DNA of 64,000 nt from Lactiplantibacillus modestisalitolerans (GTDB lineage Bacteria; Bacillota; Bacilli; Lactobacillales; Lactobacillaceae), in contig NZ_BJEA01000014.1 of assembly GCF_005405425.1 (NCBI RefSeq), positions 1 through 64,000 of the forward strand, read 5' to 3'. The notes under the pieces were generated by a model. That model saw only the letters and a list, made by a program, of their open reading frames with translations. It was not told the origin of the DNA and made no database searches. The position numbers were made by a program, and so were the translations under genes. This document shows, one piece after another, positions 1 through 9,139 of this stretch; position 1 is the first letter of the stretch; each line of letters starts with the position of its first letter.

Positions 1-94
1 CGAAGCTGTATCTATGCAAATTGTAGCTACTAGGTCGAAGGTCTGATCTAGCACTTACAAGCCACGGACTTTAGTCCGTGGTAGTTGACACTGG
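1..94 (+). mobile_element. Right end of an IS200/IS605-family element (partial)
   Basis: A perfect 9-bp stem with a 2-nt loop (62-81, CCACGGACT/AGTCCGTGG) is followed by TAGTTGACAC. A short imperfect palindrome containing CTTTAG and followed by GTAGTT(C/G)AC is the usual look of the transposon right end, and of the omega-RNA 3' end, downstream of tnpB in this family. No transposase is visible because the window starts here. Family assignment is by recalled resemblance only; the hairpin could instead be an ordinary terminator of an upstream gene, but it lacks a T-tract. Confidence 0.45.
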
Positions 95-152
95 GCTACC
101 GCTAAGATAGATTATTGTCTTATTTATGATTTGAGAGGAAAGAAGGAGCACT

Positions 153-1148
153 GTGACCCAATCAACGTATTGGCAACGGGTTGCCGCGCACGCGCAGCAG
201 CAACACCGGCCATTTTTTAGTTTGGCACCGATGGAGGCCGTAACCGGCTCCGTTTTTCGGCGGGTCGTCATGAAGGCCGCCGCGCCGGACTTGTTTTATA
301 CCGAATTTACGAATGCCCTAAGTATTACGCACCCGAAGGCGAAGGTCACGACCCGCGGCCGACTTTACGTCGATCCAAGTGAACAACCGCGTCCAATCGT
401 CCAGTTATGGGGAAATTCGGGAACCGATTTTGCTAAGGCAGCTCAGGAGGTCCAACGTCAGGGCTACGAAGCCATTGATATTAATATGGGTTGTCCCGAC
501 ATCGCCGTGATTAAAAATAGTAGTGGGAGCGACCTGATTCGTCATTTCGACCGGGCAAAAGAAGTCATTGAAGGTGCCCGGCAGGCAGATTTACCGGTCA
601 GCGTGAAAACCCGTTTGGGCTTTGATGAACTTGATGAATACCAAACTTGGATTCCATTTTTATTGAAACAGCAGGTGCCCGTTTTAACGGTTCACTTGCG
701 GACCAAGCAGGAGATGAGCAAGGTGCCGGCGCACTATGAGCTGATTGACAGCTTAGTGCAGATGCGTGATGCTTATGCGCCGGAAACGTTGTTGCAAATC
801 AACGGTGATATTTTGGATTACCAAGCCGGGATGAAACTCGCACAGGCGCACCCGGGCGTGGACGGCGTGATGATTGGTCGCGGAATTTTCCAAAACCCGT
901 TTGCTTTTGAAAGTAAACCGCAACCGCACGCAACCCGCGAATTACTTGAGTTATTACGTTATCAACTGGACCTGTATGACCAATTTATCGATTTAGGCAT
1001 GCCAGGCCACTTCGCGCCATTACAGCGTTTCTTTAAAATTTACGTCCGGGGGATGCACCACGCCGCCGAAATACGTAATGAATTAATGCAGACTAAGACG
1101 ACCGATGATGTCCGTGACATTATAAACCGGTTAGAACGCGCTTTGTAA
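153..1148 (+). CDS. tRNA-dihydrouridine synthase
   Basis: 331-residue flavoprotein of the Dus family, which reduces uridines in the D-loop of tRNA using FMN and NADPH. The N-terminus has the FMN-binding LAPMEAVTG segment (about residues 24-32). The catalytic cysteine lies in NMGCPD, although the usual basic stretch after it is replaced by DIAVIKNSSG. Later come VKTRLGF and VMIGRGIFQNP (phosphate binding), then the C-terminal helical tRNA-binding domain. The start is GTG, chosen because AAGGAG lies 6 nt upstream. The gene is monocistronic and followed by a strong terminator. Length is typical for the family. Which uridine it modifies cannot be told from the sequence. Confidence 0.93.
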   Translation: MTQSTYWQRVAAHAQQQHRPFFSLAPMEAVTGSVFRRVVMKAAAPDLFYTEFTNALSITHPKAKVTTRGRLYVDPSEQPRPIVQLWGNSGTDFAKAAQEVQRQGYEAIDINMGCPDIAVIKNSSGSDLIRHFDRAKEVIEGARQADLPVSVKTRLGFDELDEYQTWIPFLLKQQVPVLTVHLRTKQEMSKVPAHYELIDSLVQMRDAYAPETLLQINGDILDYQAGMKLAQAHPGVDGVMIGRGIFQNPFAFESKPQPHATRELLELLRYQLDLYDQFIDLGMPGHFAPLQRFFKIYVRGMHHAAEIRNELMQTKTTDDVRDIINRLERAL

Positions 1149-1167
1149 GCTCTTAAGAATAAAAAGT

Positions 1168-1214
1168 ACCGCACTCAATGACCCGGGTAAAATGGGGGTG
1201 AGTGCGGTTTTTTT
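1168..1214 (+). terminator. Intrinsic terminator of the dihydrouridine synthase gene
   Basis: Perfect 10-bp stem ACCGCACTCA (1168-1177) / TGAGTGCGGT (1199-1208) followed by a T-run. The 3' arm supplies the false upstream GTG of the longer reading frame of the next gene. Confidence 0.9.
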
Positions 1215-1306
1215 ATAATTTAATCCTTTACGAGTTGATTAGATTACCGTATACTCCGAGAAGTCAAATGACAAGTAGCCAGATGTTTGAGAGGAGTTTA
1301 ATTGAC

Positions 1307-4252
1307 ATGCAGGATGCAAAAGTCCGTTTTAAGATGTATAAGCACGGTAAGCTATGGGTCGTTATGGGCCTCAGTATTACGATGTTTAACTTTTATGATC
1401 AGTTAGGTGCCCGGGCCGACCAAACGACCACCCCGGTGGCGACGTTGGTAACACCAATGAGTCCGGATACTGAACAAACGAGCCCCGTCCAAGCACCGAC
1501 TGCCACGAGTGAAGCGAACACACAGCACGCTTCGAACGTAGCGGAAGCTTCGACGGCACCATCGTTAGCCGCTTCGGCTGATCACGCCACGCAACCGGAA
1601 CTCACCACTTCGGAAGCCCCTGCCACGAGTTCGGCCGCACTAGCGCCGGAATCAGCTTTAGAAAATGCGCACCCCGTCTCCGGGAGTAGCACGAGTGGGG
1701 CCGCAACTACTGAAACCAGTACGGCCAGTACTAGTGAGGCGCCGGTTAGTGACGGTGCGCAAGTAAGTGAACAAGGTCCAACGAGTTCGGCTGCGGCTGG
1801 TTCGGCGGATGCGACGACCGCGCAATCCGCGCCCGTTAGTGATGCTGAGCCCGGGAGTAGTACGCCGGCGCTAGTGGCTAGTGCGGATTCGACCGCGAGC
1901 GTGGCCGCAACTTCAAGCGCTGATGTGGCCAACGAGTCGCAAGCGTCGGAAGCAGCGTTAACCGAATTACCGTCGTCAGCGGTTGAAACCGAACCGACGA
2001 GTGAAGCGCCGGCCATGAAGCCGTCCCTTAATTTCACCGAAACTGCGTCTATCAGTTTACCTGAACAACCCGTTAACCCGGTCGTTCAGGAACGGGCCCG
2101 CGAAATAAATGCGGCAGCCGAAGATATTAACGTTTGGATGCCGGATAAAAATTTACAAATGTTAGTACTACATGAATTAAAAGATGAAGGCTTTCAAATC
2201 ACCGACGTGAGCGAAATCACTAAGGAAATGATGGCCAAACTGGAAATGTTTTTCGTCGATGGTCAGGAGCAGGTTCGCAATAAAGCGTACCTTGACGCAA
2301 CCTTGAACGTTGAATCGCTAGAGGGCTTACAGTACGCCCAGAATATTACCCGGTTTAACTTCACGATTTCTTTAGACGCTCACTTAGACTGGGGCTACCC
2401 AATGTCCGCGTACCGCAGTAAATTGTGGGACGTCAGTGCCCTGGAACAAATGAACCTCCCGTTACTGACGGAATTTATCATGCAATTTACGTCGGTTAAG
2501 GACTTAAGTGTCGTTAAGGGCATGACGAACGTTTCACAACTCAGTATTGCGGGGAACATGTTGACGGATGTGAGCATGATTCCGCAAGAGTTCCGCGATA
2601 AAAACGATACCGCACCAATGGGGGACCAAATCGTGTACATGCCCGGTGTTTACTTGCACATTGACCCCGTGACGGGAAAGTACCAGACGCCGGCCTACGT
2701 CATTGGCTTGAACGGTGAACGGGTTCCGGTCAAGGCCGGAGCAAAGTCGACCGCTAAGGGAACTAACATTGACGAAAATACGATTGAGTGGACCAACGTC
2801 GGTGACCGGGGCATGTTTGTTTTAGAATGGGACGTTCCAGGTCTAGTGAATAGTACTGGTTTTCCGTTTGATGGCAAGATCGTGATTCCCTACATTGTCG
2901 ATCAGAGTTATGGCAACGCCCAAGTCCAATTCGTGGATGAGACGGGGCAGTTGTTAACGCAGCCCCTAAACTTACATCAACAGTTAACGGAAAGCCAAGA
3001 CTTATCGCAGCACGCGCAAGTCCAGGCGGCGTTAGCCGCGTTGAAGGCTAAGGGGTTGAGCGTAAAAGAAGTCAAGGGGGACTTAAATTGGACGGCCAGT
3101 CCGGAATTGCACCAGGTGACCTTCGTGATGGAAAAAACGAAGCAGCAAGTGTTGATCACGGCCCAAGATGAAACCGGCCAGCCGGTTGCGGCCTTCCCAG
3201 ATGTTAACCAGAAGGGGCCGGCCGGTCAAGCCTGGCAAGTGACGGTCCCAACCGTGCCCGGTTATGAATTTGTTTCGGCAACTCAGGACGGGCAGCCGGT
3301 AACGGTGACGGATGGGCAGCTAAGCGGCCAGTTCGGTCAACAAGATACGGGTATCCAACTGAACTACCGGCGTAAGACCGGGAAGGTGACGGTTCAATAC
3401 CTGGATGAAAATAACCAACCGCTAGCCCCTAGTGAGCACTTAGAAGGTAAATTCGGAACCGACTATCAGACGGCCAAGAAGGATATTCCAAATTACCAAT
3501 ACGTGGGTGCAACGACGAATACAAGCGGTCAATTTGGTGAGGGAGAGATCGTTGTCGTCTACCATTACCAACAAGTTGAGGCCGGACCACAGGAGCCGGA
3601 ACAACCGCAAGAGCCACAGGAACCGGAACAGCCGGAGCCGGGTAACCCAGAAGAGCCGCAACAACCCGAACAGCCGGGAACGGGTAACCCAGAAGAGCCG
3701 CAACAACCGGAGCAGCCGGGAACGGGTAACTCAGAAGGACCACAACAACCGGGACAACCGAATCCGGAACGGCCCGAGGAACCCGAAGGGCCACAAGCAC
3801 CGCAGGGACCCGAACAGCCGAATAATAATGAAGATGCTGATCAACAACCGGATCAATCCGGACCGGGCGGGGACACCACCAATGATTCGTCAAGCACGGA
3901 CGGGTCACCAGTGGATCATTTCAACCAGGTACCGCAAAATGATCCAGCGGACGTCACCGGCCCTAGCCAACCAGCGACGTCTGGTGAAGTTCCTAGCAAT
4001 GAACCAACAGCGGTTCCTGCACGACCGCTGACCGTTGCACCAACGACCCCAACGCAATCTGCAACGGCTCCTGAAGCGGGCGCGACCGCTTCAGCTTCAC
4101 TGGCACCACTCGCTGCAACAACGCAGGCGGACCAACCGAAGCATGCCAGTTTACCAGCCACTGGCGAACACACTAATAGTTGGCTTCAGCGACTTGGTCT
4201 CATTTTAATGGGGGCCGGCGCGGGCTTGCTGTGGTGGCGCCGTAAGCATTAA
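1307..4252 (+). CDS. LPATG-anchored mucus-binding (MucBP) adhesin with leucine-rich region
   Basis: 981-residue cell-wall protein. The frame stays open back to 1202, but that lies in the previous terminator. ATG 1307 is preceded by GAGGAG at 10 nt and gives a proper KxYKxGKxW signal (KMYKHGKLW, residues 9-17) with a hydrophobic stretch ending near ARA-DQ. Order: Ala/Ser/Thr-rich stalk (about 45-250); a region with leucine-rich-repeat character (about 330-430, LSVVKGMTNVSQLSIAGN); MucBP-like modules (about 535-756, the clearest being GKVTVQYLDENNQPLAP near 691); a Pro/Glu/Gln/Gly repeat (about 760-858); LPATG (949-953), membrane helix and RRKH tail. The expected role is adhesion to mucin or host glycans after sortase A anchoring; the ligand is unknown. 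Neighbours are unrelated and it is transcribed alone. Confidence 0.92.
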   Translation: MQDAKVRFKMYKHGKLWVVMGLSITMFNFYDQLGARADQTTTPVATLVTPMSPDTEQTSPVQAPTATSEANTQHASNVAEASTAPSLAASADHATQPELTTSEAPATSSAALAPESALENAHPVSGSSTSGAATTETSTASTSEAPVSDGAQVSEQGPTSSAAAGSADATTAQSAPVSDAEPGSSTPALVASADSTASVAATSSADVANESQASEAALTELPSSAVETEPTSEAPAMKPSLNFTETASISLPEQPVNPVVQERAREINAAAEDINVWMPDKNLQMLVLHELKDEGFQITDVSEITKEMMAKLEMFFVDGQEQVRNKAYLDATLNVESLEGLQYAQNITRFNFTISLDAHLDWGYPMSAYRSKLWDVSALEQMNLPLLTEFIMQFTSVKDLSVVKGMTNVSQLSIAGNMLTDVSMIPQEFRDKNDTAPMGDQIVYMPGVYLHIDPVTGKYQTPAYVIGLNGERVPVKAGAKSTAKGTNIDENTIEWTNVGDRGMFVLEWDVPGLVNSTGFPFDGKIVIPYIVDQSYGNAQVQFVDETGQLLTQPLNLHQQLTESQDLSQHAQVQAALAALKAKGLSVKEVKGDLNWTASPELHQVTFVMEKTKQQVLITAQDETGQPVAAFPDVNQKGPAGQAWQVTVPTVPGYEFVSATQDGQPVTVTDGQLSGQFGQQDTGIQLNYRRKTGKVTVQYLDENNQPLAPSEHLEGKFGTDYQTAKKDIPNYQYVGATTNTSGQFGEGEIVVVYHYQQVEAGPQEPEQPQEPQEPEQPEPGNPEEPQQPEQPGTGNPEEPQQPEQPGTGNSEGPQQPGQPNPERPEEPEGPQAPQGPEQPNNNEDADQQPDQSGPGGDTTNDSSSTDGSPVDHFNQVPQNDPADVTGPSQPATSGEVPSNEPTAVPARPLTVAPTTPTQSATAPEAGATASASLAPLAATTQADQPKHASLPATGEHTNSWLQRLGLILMGAGAGLLWWRRKH

Positions 4253-4362
4253 GCACGTTTAAATAGTGGCACATTGAATTAGGATTTGTGTCCAATCACA
4301 ACCAGAAAAGAATCACCAGAAAAGAACATTGTCACATCAAATAAACTAAACTAACTAACTAA

Positions 4363-4403
4363 AACCGGATTTGAGCCCTGCACAGCTCAGATCCGGTTTT
4401 TTA
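4363..4403 (+). terminator. Terminator after the adhesin gene
   Basis: Stem AAACCGGATTTGAG (4363-4376) / CTCAGATCCGGTTT (4387-4400) followed by TTT. Just upstream (about 4298-4326) the string CACCAGAAAAGAA-like is directly repeated twice; nothing else is seen in the 4252-4495 gap apart from the repeat remnant at 4405. Confidence 0.85.
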
Positions 4404-4404
4404 G

Positions 4405-4456
4405 ATTCTATGCTAGATGGTGCTGATCTACTAAGCGGGCCGCTACTGGCGGCAGT
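4405..4456 (-). repeat. Remnant of the three-way-junction repeat (both ends joined, centre lost)
   Basis: TGGTGCTGATCTACTAAG matches the tail end and CCGCTACTGGCGGCA the head end of the repeat family described at 14027, with the whole interior missing. Orientation is that of the inverted copies at 35107 and 54611. Confidence 0.5.
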
Positions 4457-4494
4457 CTTGATACTAACTAGTACAGAGTCGTTTTTGAGGGTGG

Positions 4495-5505
4495 TTATGG
4501 CCGGAACGTTAAGTGAAACTGTTCATCTAATAGGGTGACTTGTTCAGGTTGAAAACCAACGACTTGGATTTCACGTTCCTTCGTTACAAAAATGGCACCG
4601 TAGAGGTCTGGCCGGTTAGCTTGCCAGTCGGGGAGCGGGTGACCGGCAAAAAAGAGCCGGGTCGTTTCAATTTCACCATCGATTGATTCCTTAGAGAAAA
4701 TCGTGACACTTTCAAGATCGTTTTCCCGGGGGTACCCCGTTTGATCATCCAGAATATGGTGGTACGAATGGCCGTTAAACTCTAAATGGCGTTCGTAAAT
4801 CCCGCTGGTGACGGCGGAACAGGGCCCGGTCGTCACGCTGGCAATGGCGTTTCCCCGTGGGGTGAGTGGGTTTTGAATACCAACGCGCCAGCGGTGATCG
4901 GCGTGGAGTGGCGATTCGCCGACCATTAATAGGTTACCGCCGAGGTTGATCATTCCGGCACGTTGTCCAAAGGCTTCCCAGTAGTTCTGGATGCGGTCGG
5001 CAATGTAGCCCTTCGCGATGCCGCCAAGGTCGAGTGCCATGCCGGGAACGGTTAAATAAACGCTGAAGGCCTGGTCGTTTAACACAACGTTGGCCGGGTC
5101 GACTAAGTTTAAGTGGTCCTGAATCGCTGCCGGGGTTGGAACGTGGGCGTTGTCAAAGCCGATGCGCCAGAGGTTGACGAGCGGTCCAATCAGGGCGTTG
5201 AAGCCGAAATGTTCCCGGCTGAGTTCGACGGCCCGTTTTACTAAGCTATAAGTAGCGGCGCTCACTTGGACCGGGTGCTGGCCGGCGGCTTCGTTAATCG
5301 CCATCACTTCTGACGGGGTGCGGTTAACGGTCAGTCGATTTTCATAATCGTCAATTAAGTGGGTCGCGTTGACTAGGTAATCGTCGCGGTCGGTGCCAAA
5401 CAAAGTTAGGTCAATGTCAGTGCCGAGGGCGTGGTGACCAAGGTGCCGGCGTTCCTGCGCAAAATTTAACCGGGCGGGTTGGCCGTGGTAATCGATAGTT
5501 GTCAT
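4495..5505 (-). CDS. apbE: FAD:protein FMN transferase (ApbE family)
   Basis: 336 residues. Transfers FMN from FAD onto a Thr of FMN-binding domains, an Mg2+-dependent post-translational flavinylation used in bacterial redox proteins and, in some Firmicutes, in extracellular electron transfer. Visible motifs are GTDIDLTLFG near the N-terminus, LGGIAKGYIADRI (FAD and metal binding) and the late segment VTSGIYERHLEFNG...HHILDDQTGYP. No signal peptide or lipobox is present, so it acts in the cytoplasm. ATG 5505 was chosen over a TTG six codons upstream because AGAGGAAG sits 7 nt before it. It lies 21 bp downstream of the deformylase gene and forms an operon with it. The flavinylated partner is not in this window. 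Confidence 0.93.
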   Translation of the reverse strand: MTTIDYHGQPARLNFAQERRHLGHHALGTDIDLTLFGTDRDDYLVNATHLIDDYENRLTVNRTPSEVMAINEAAGQHPVQVSAATYSLVKRAVELSREHFGFNALIGPLVNLWRIGFDNAHVPTPAAIQDHLNLVDPANVVLNDQAFSVYLTVPGMALDLGGIAKGYIADRIQNYWEAFGQRAGMINLGGNLLMVGESPLHADHRWRVGIQNPLTPRGNAIASVTTGPCSAVTSGIYERHLEFNGHSYHHILDDQTGYPRENDLESVTIFSKESIDGEIETTRLFFAGHPLPDWQANRPDLYGAIFVTKEREIQVVGFQPEQVTLLDEQFHLTFRP

Positions 5506-5526
5506 ACGAGTGCTTCCTCTCAAGTT

Positions 5527-5937
5527 CTAAATTAAAATGCCGTTGCAGTGGTCGAGCTCGTGTTGCACGATTTGGGCACTAAAACCCGAAAAGGCCTGTT
5601 GTTGGGGGTGAAAATGTTGGTCGAGAAACCGCACCCGGATATCGCGGTAGCGGGTGGCCGAACGTTCGCCGGTTAGTGAAAGACAGCCTTCTTGTGCTTG
5701 GTAGGGACCGGATTGATGCGTGATTTCTGGGTTGACCAGTGGAATGGCCAGCGGGCCCACCTGAATAATAATGATCCGCTTGTTAACGCCAATCATGTTG
5801 GCAGCCATGCCGACGCACGCGGCTTGGTGGGCGGCCAGGGTGTCCCGTAAGTCGGTAATGACTTGGGCGTCGGCCCGGGTAGCTGGCGCGGCAACCGTTG
5901 TGAGGGCAGCGGGATCGTGAACGACGGGTTTGATCAT
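5527..5937 (-). CDS. def: Peptide deformylase
   Basis: 136 residues, the short type often present as a second deformylase. It removes the formyl group from nascent N-formyl-methionine using a metal ion. All three family motifs are present: a variant of motif 1 (CVGMAANMIG, residues 41-50), EGCLS (metal ligand Cys85) and HELDHCNG (His126, catalytic Glu127, His130). AAGAAGG lies a few nt upstream of the ATG. First gene of an operon with apbE, read from the promoter at 5976-6005. Methionine at the third position of the GxGLAA motif is a small departure from the consensus. Confidence 0.92.
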   Translation of the reverse strand: MIKPVVHDPAALTTVAAPATRADAQVITDLRDTLAAHQAACVGMAANMIGVNKRIIIIQVGPLAIPLVNPEITHQSGPYQAQEGCLSLTGERSATRYRDIRVRFLDQHFHPQQQAFSGFSAQIVQHELDHCNGILI

Positions 5938-5975
5938 GTAAATAACCTTCTTTATTGATAGTAATAACTGAGTTT

Positions 5976-6005
5976 ATTATAGGGGGGAGGATGAGGTCAG
6001 TGCAA
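5976..6005 (-). promoter_or_regulatory. Promoter of the def-apbE operon
   Basis: On the minus strand, a TATAAT -10 (5976-5981) and TTGCAC -35 (6000-6005) are separated by 18 nt, about 40 nt ahead of the def start codon. Confidence 0.6.
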
Positions 6006-6128
6006 GCAACGGTTTGTTCGGTGAGTGACGAATCAAGCGGAAACGTTGTTCAAACGCAATTTCGTTCGTTAAAATATGGGTGATGACTGACGGGCTTTTG
6101 GGGCCCAGTGTAAAGAGGAAGTGGCGTC

Positions 6129-8048
6129 ATGAATACGCAATTTGTTAACTTAACAATTAGTGCACCGGTCAGTGGGCAGCGCCAGGCACTGGCCACCATT
6201 GACGACCCGGTTTTTGCGGGTGGGATGATGGGAGCCGGCTTTGCGATTACGCCGGTTAGTGGTCAGGTGTACGCGCCGGTGACCGGCAAAGTGACCATGG
6301 TTGCCGGTACGCGGCACGCGGTGGGCATCCAGACGCCGGATGGCTTTGAAATTCTGGTGCACCTGGGAATTGATACGGTTGAGTTACAAGGGCAGCCGTT
6401 TCAAGTGCAGGTGGCGACTGGCGATCAGGTCCAGGCTGGTCAACCACTCGCGACGATGGATTTGAAAGCGATTACGGCGGCGAAAAAGGCGGCAACCGTC
6501 ATTACGGTCATTACGAATAGTGTAGCCCGTCACGCCCAGCTCTTTTTGACGGAGAAAAGGACGCTTGAAGCGCAAGCCCCGGTAGCGGTGTGTTGCGGGC
6601 GATTAAACACCGCGCCGCCAGCCGCTGATCACGCCCCCGCGGATTTGGCCGCCCCAATTATTGCGGCGATTGGGGGTGCGGCTAACGTACGCGGGGTCAT
6701 TCACTGCATGACACGTTTGCGATTTTACTTAAAGGACGCTCAGCAGGCGCAAACGGCAACTATCCAGGCTCTGCCAGGCGTGATTAACGTTGTTCAAGCG
6801 GGTGGTCAGTACCAAGTGGTCGTTGGGCAAATTGTTGACAGCGTGTATGATGCCGTAATTGACCAGCTTGGTAGCCAGTACGCGCGGGCCCCCCAGGCAG
6901 TGCGAGCGCAGACGTGGTGGGCGCGGCTCCGTAACGCGGCTAGTGCGATGATTGCGGTGATGACCGCCGCGATGATGCCGGTCATTGGAATTTTGGCTGG
7001 CTCTGGGATCTTAAAGGGAATTCTGGCAGCGCTGACCGGCTTTGACGTGTTGAGCGTGCACAGCGGGACTTACCTCCTATTGAACGCCATTGCGGACGCG
7101 ACCTTCTACTTCTTGCCGGTGATTTTGGGCGTTACCGCCGCTAAAAAGTTGGGCTCCAACCCAATCGTACTAGCGATTGTTGGGGCCATCCTGATTTATC
7201 CCCAGCTCGTTAGCGCGGCGGGGCGTTCTGCCACGGCTTACGTAACCTTTTTGGGGATTCCGACCCATTTGGTTAGCTACACATCGTCGGTTTTCCCGAT
7301 TATTGTGGCGGCGTGGTTGGGCGTTTACGTGGAACGGGCGCTGAAACGGGTTATTCCGTTGTACTTACGAAGCGTGTTCGTCCCAATCTGTGAAGCCCTA
7401 ATTCTGAGTTTAATTATTATTGTGGGTCTTGGTCCGTTGATCACAATGCTGAGTCAGGCTCTTGCTAGCTGGATTTTGGCCGTGTACAACTTTAGTCCGG
7501 CCTTATCGGGCTTCTTGATTGGGGGCTTCTACCAAGTCATGGTCATTTTTGGCCTTCACTGGGGGTTAATTCCAATTGTGATTAACGATTTAGCAACCAA
7601 CGGGCATAGTTACATTAACGCCATCCTATCAATTACGATGGTCGCCCAAGGTGGTGCGGTGCTTGCGGTGGCGTTAAAGACGCGTCATCAGCGGCTTCGC
7701 GAACTGTCATGGGCGGCGGCGCTTTCCGCCTTTTGTGGCATTACCGAGCCCGCGCTTTACGGGGTGAATTTAAAATATAAACGGGTGTTTGTGGTGGCTA
7801 GCATCGCGAGCGCCCTCGGTGGGTTATTGACCGGAGTTCTGCGAGTCGACAACTACGCGATGTCTGGAGCGTTGATTGGCTTTCCAGCCTTCATCACGCC
7901 GGGAGTCGGTTTGGGGCCGAACTTTATCGGTTACTTAATTTCGCATTACGGGACCTTGCTACTGGCGACCGGGTTCGTCTACTGGTTTGGCTTTTCCGAC
8001 CGGTTAGTTGATGAACCGGTGCCGAACCGCCAACCGCTGAAAGCCTGA
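6129..8048 (+). CDS. PTS permease, glucose/beta-glucoside superfamily, EIIABC fusion
   Basis: 639-residue sugar transporter that takes up and phosphorylates a sugar with phosphate from HPr. Domain order is A-B-C rather than the B-C-A of BglP. EIIA (about 1-150) has the paired histidines His63 and His78 (phosphorylation site in LVHLGIDT), spaced 15 residues as in EIIA-Glc. EIIB (about 172-250) has the phospho-cysteine Cys193 in IHCMTRLRF. The rest is an EIIC membrane domain with about ten helices. RBS GAGGAAG lies upstream of the ATG. It stands alone: no glycosidase, LicT-type antiterminator or RAT site is visible nearby, so the substrate (beta-glucoside, sucrose and trehalose are all possible) cannot be named. 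Confidence 0.9.
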   Translation: MNTQFVNLTISAPVSGQRQALATIDDPVFAGGMMGAGFAITPVSGQVYAPVTGKVTMVAGTRHAVGIQTPDGFEILVHLGIDTVELQGQPFQVQVATGDQVQAGQPLATMDLKAITAAKKAATVITVITNSVARHAQLFLTEKRTLEAQAPVAVCCGRLNTAPPAADHAPADLAAPIIAAIGGAANVRGVIHCMTRLRFYLKDAQQAQTATIQALPGVINVVQAGGQYQVVVGQIVDSVYDAVIDQLGSQYARAPQAVRAQTWWARLRNAASAMIAVMTAAMMPVIGILAGSGILKGILAALTGFDVLSVHSGTYLLLNAIADATFYFLPVILGVTAAKKLGSNPIVLAIVGAILIYPQLVSAAGRSATAYVTFLGIPTHLVSYTSSVFPIIVAAWLGVYVERALKRVIPLYLRSVFVPICEALILSLIIIVGLGPLITMLSQALASWILAVYNFSPALSGFLIGGFYQVMVIFGLHWGLIPIVINDLATNGHSYINAILSITMVAQGGAVLAVALKTRHQRLRELSWAAALSAFCGITEPALYGVNLKYKRVFVVASIASALGGLLTGVLRVDNYAMSGALIGFPAFITPGVGLGPNFIGYLISHYGTLLLATGFVYWFGFSDRLVDEPVPNRQPLKA

Positions 8049-8118
8049 ACTAGCGAGCGTGGACCCAAAGCCTGTTGACCTTTAATGTTCAGTTTGGTTA
8101 TTTTGATTTGAAAACAAA

Positions 8119-8160
8119 AAATAAGAGACCGTGGCGCAAGTCACAGTCTCTTATTTATTT
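8119..8160. terminator. Bidirectional terminator
   Basis: AAATAAGAGAC (8119-8129) / GTCTCTTATTT (8146-8156) with A-rich and T-rich flanks, between the convergent PTS and lipoprotein genes. The loop (GTGGCGCAAGTCACA) resembles the hairpin part of the repeat family at 41342. Confidence 0.85.
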
Positions 8161-8218
8161 TTGAACGAAAACCCAAACGTGGCTCGCGTTAGATTCTTGC
8201 GTGCCGTGATAATGACCA

Positions 8219-8683
8219 CTATTGGTCGCGCTGAATGGTTTCTGAGAGCGCATTTAGCGCGCTGGTCGCACTAGTTGGAATTGAACTAGTTGCTGGTTGC
8301 CAGGTTGGGTCCTTAGTAAGCTGCGTTTGGTTAACACTGAGTTGGTTAGCATCGGCCAGCGTTAACTGGACTGCCGGTTGGTTTGCGATTTTTAGGGTTG
8401 CGCGTTGGCCGGCGAGATGTAACGTAAAGCGTCCCCGTAAAGTTGGCCGGTCCCGCTGAAATAACACTAGTTGGTGGTTGCGTCCTAAGTATAAGCTGGT
8501 TGTCGGATGCACCCCAATCCAATGACCCAGGTAATCACTTGTCCGAACTGAGCGGACGCTTGCGGTTTGAGCGGCGTTTTCAACCGGTCGAACGGTGGAC
8601 GTGGACCGCACGGGCGGTAACTGACAGCCAATGAGAAAGGTGGCCACGGCCGCCGTGATGCCTAATCCCCAAGTTTTGAACAT
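8219..8683 (-). CDS. Small lipoprotein of unknown function
   Basis: 154 residues. The start was set at ATG 8683 because GGAGGAGAT precedes it; the longer frame begins upstream of this RBS. The signal peptide MFKTWGLGITAAVATFLIGC ends in a lipobox (LIGC), so the protein should be lipidated on Cys20 and exposed on the outer face of the membrane. A low-complexity Ser/Thr/Arg linker follows, then a compact domain (about 60-130: YLGHWIGVHPTTSLYLGRNHQLVLFQR) reminiscent of small beta-sheet extracytoplasmic domains. I do not recognise a family. It is transcribed alone and converges on the PTS gene. Confidence 0.75.
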   Translation of the reverse strand: MFKTWGLGITAAVATFLIGCQLPPVRSTSTVRPVENAAQTASVRSVRTSDYLGHWIGVHPTTSLYLGRNHQLVLFQRDRPTLRGRFTLHLAGQRATLKIANQPAVQLTLADANQLSVNQTQLTKDPTWQPATSSIPTSATSALNALSETIQRDQ

Positions 8684-9059
8684 TTCGATCTCCTCCAGTA
8701 ACTTAATTCCCGAAATTAAGCCATTACATAACATTATAGCGAATCACTTCGGAAAGGGGAACCGTTAAGGGACGAACTTATTTTGAAATTAATTGAGCAC
8801 TGCCAATTGGGACCCAATTAGCTCTGAAAATAGTCAATTGCACCCGAAATGGCCGCTGAAAAAGGGTGAAAACTTGTGGGCGCGCGGTTACCAATAATAG
8901 TTAATTTAGTTGACTAAAAATTCTAAGATTATAATGAATTATTGATATTTTATGAATTTAAAATATTCTTATCCCAGGCAAAGCTTGATTGGCCGCGCCG
9001 AAACGGACGTTCGCTTGTGGTAGCGACTAAAAAGCAATCGATATTTAAGTCAAAATGAG

Positions 9060-9075
9060 CTACTATATATAGTAT
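9060..9075. promoter_or_regulatory. NrdR box upstream of nrdDG
   Basis: The 12-bp palindrome ACTATATATAGT (9062-9073) fits the core of the NrdR operator (aCwAtATaTwGt), 67 bp ahead of nrdD and overlapping the probable -10 region. NrdR represses ribonucleotide reductase operons when dATP is high. The usual second box at about three helical turns is not clear; ATCGATATTT near 9041 is at best degenerate. Confidence 0.7.
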
Positions 9076-9088
9076 TAAATCAAACGGT

Positions 9089-9115
9089 TGCCACCAGAAG
9101 TTGTAGCTGGTGGCA
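9089..9115 (+). promoter_or_regulatory. 5'-UTR hairpin ahead of nrdD
   Basis: Perfect 9-bp stem TGCCACCAG (9089-9097) / CTGGTGGCA (9107-9115), ending 25 nt before the start codon and not followed by a T-run. It may stabilise the message or shape the weak GTGGGGA ribosome binding site; no riboswitch class is recognised. Confidence 0.5.
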
Positions 9116-9139
9116 CAAGCCTGAAAAGTGGGGATACGT

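Noticed and set aside
1582-4173. Several long reading frames inside the adhesin gene on both strands
   Set aside because: Shadows of low-complexity Ala/Ser/Thr and Pro/Glu coding sequence; no RBS or family resemblance.
6030-6060. cre-like site (GGAAACGTTGTTCA) upstream of the PTS gene
   Set aside because: Too many mismatches to the CcpA consensus to claim; only the AAACGTT centre fits.
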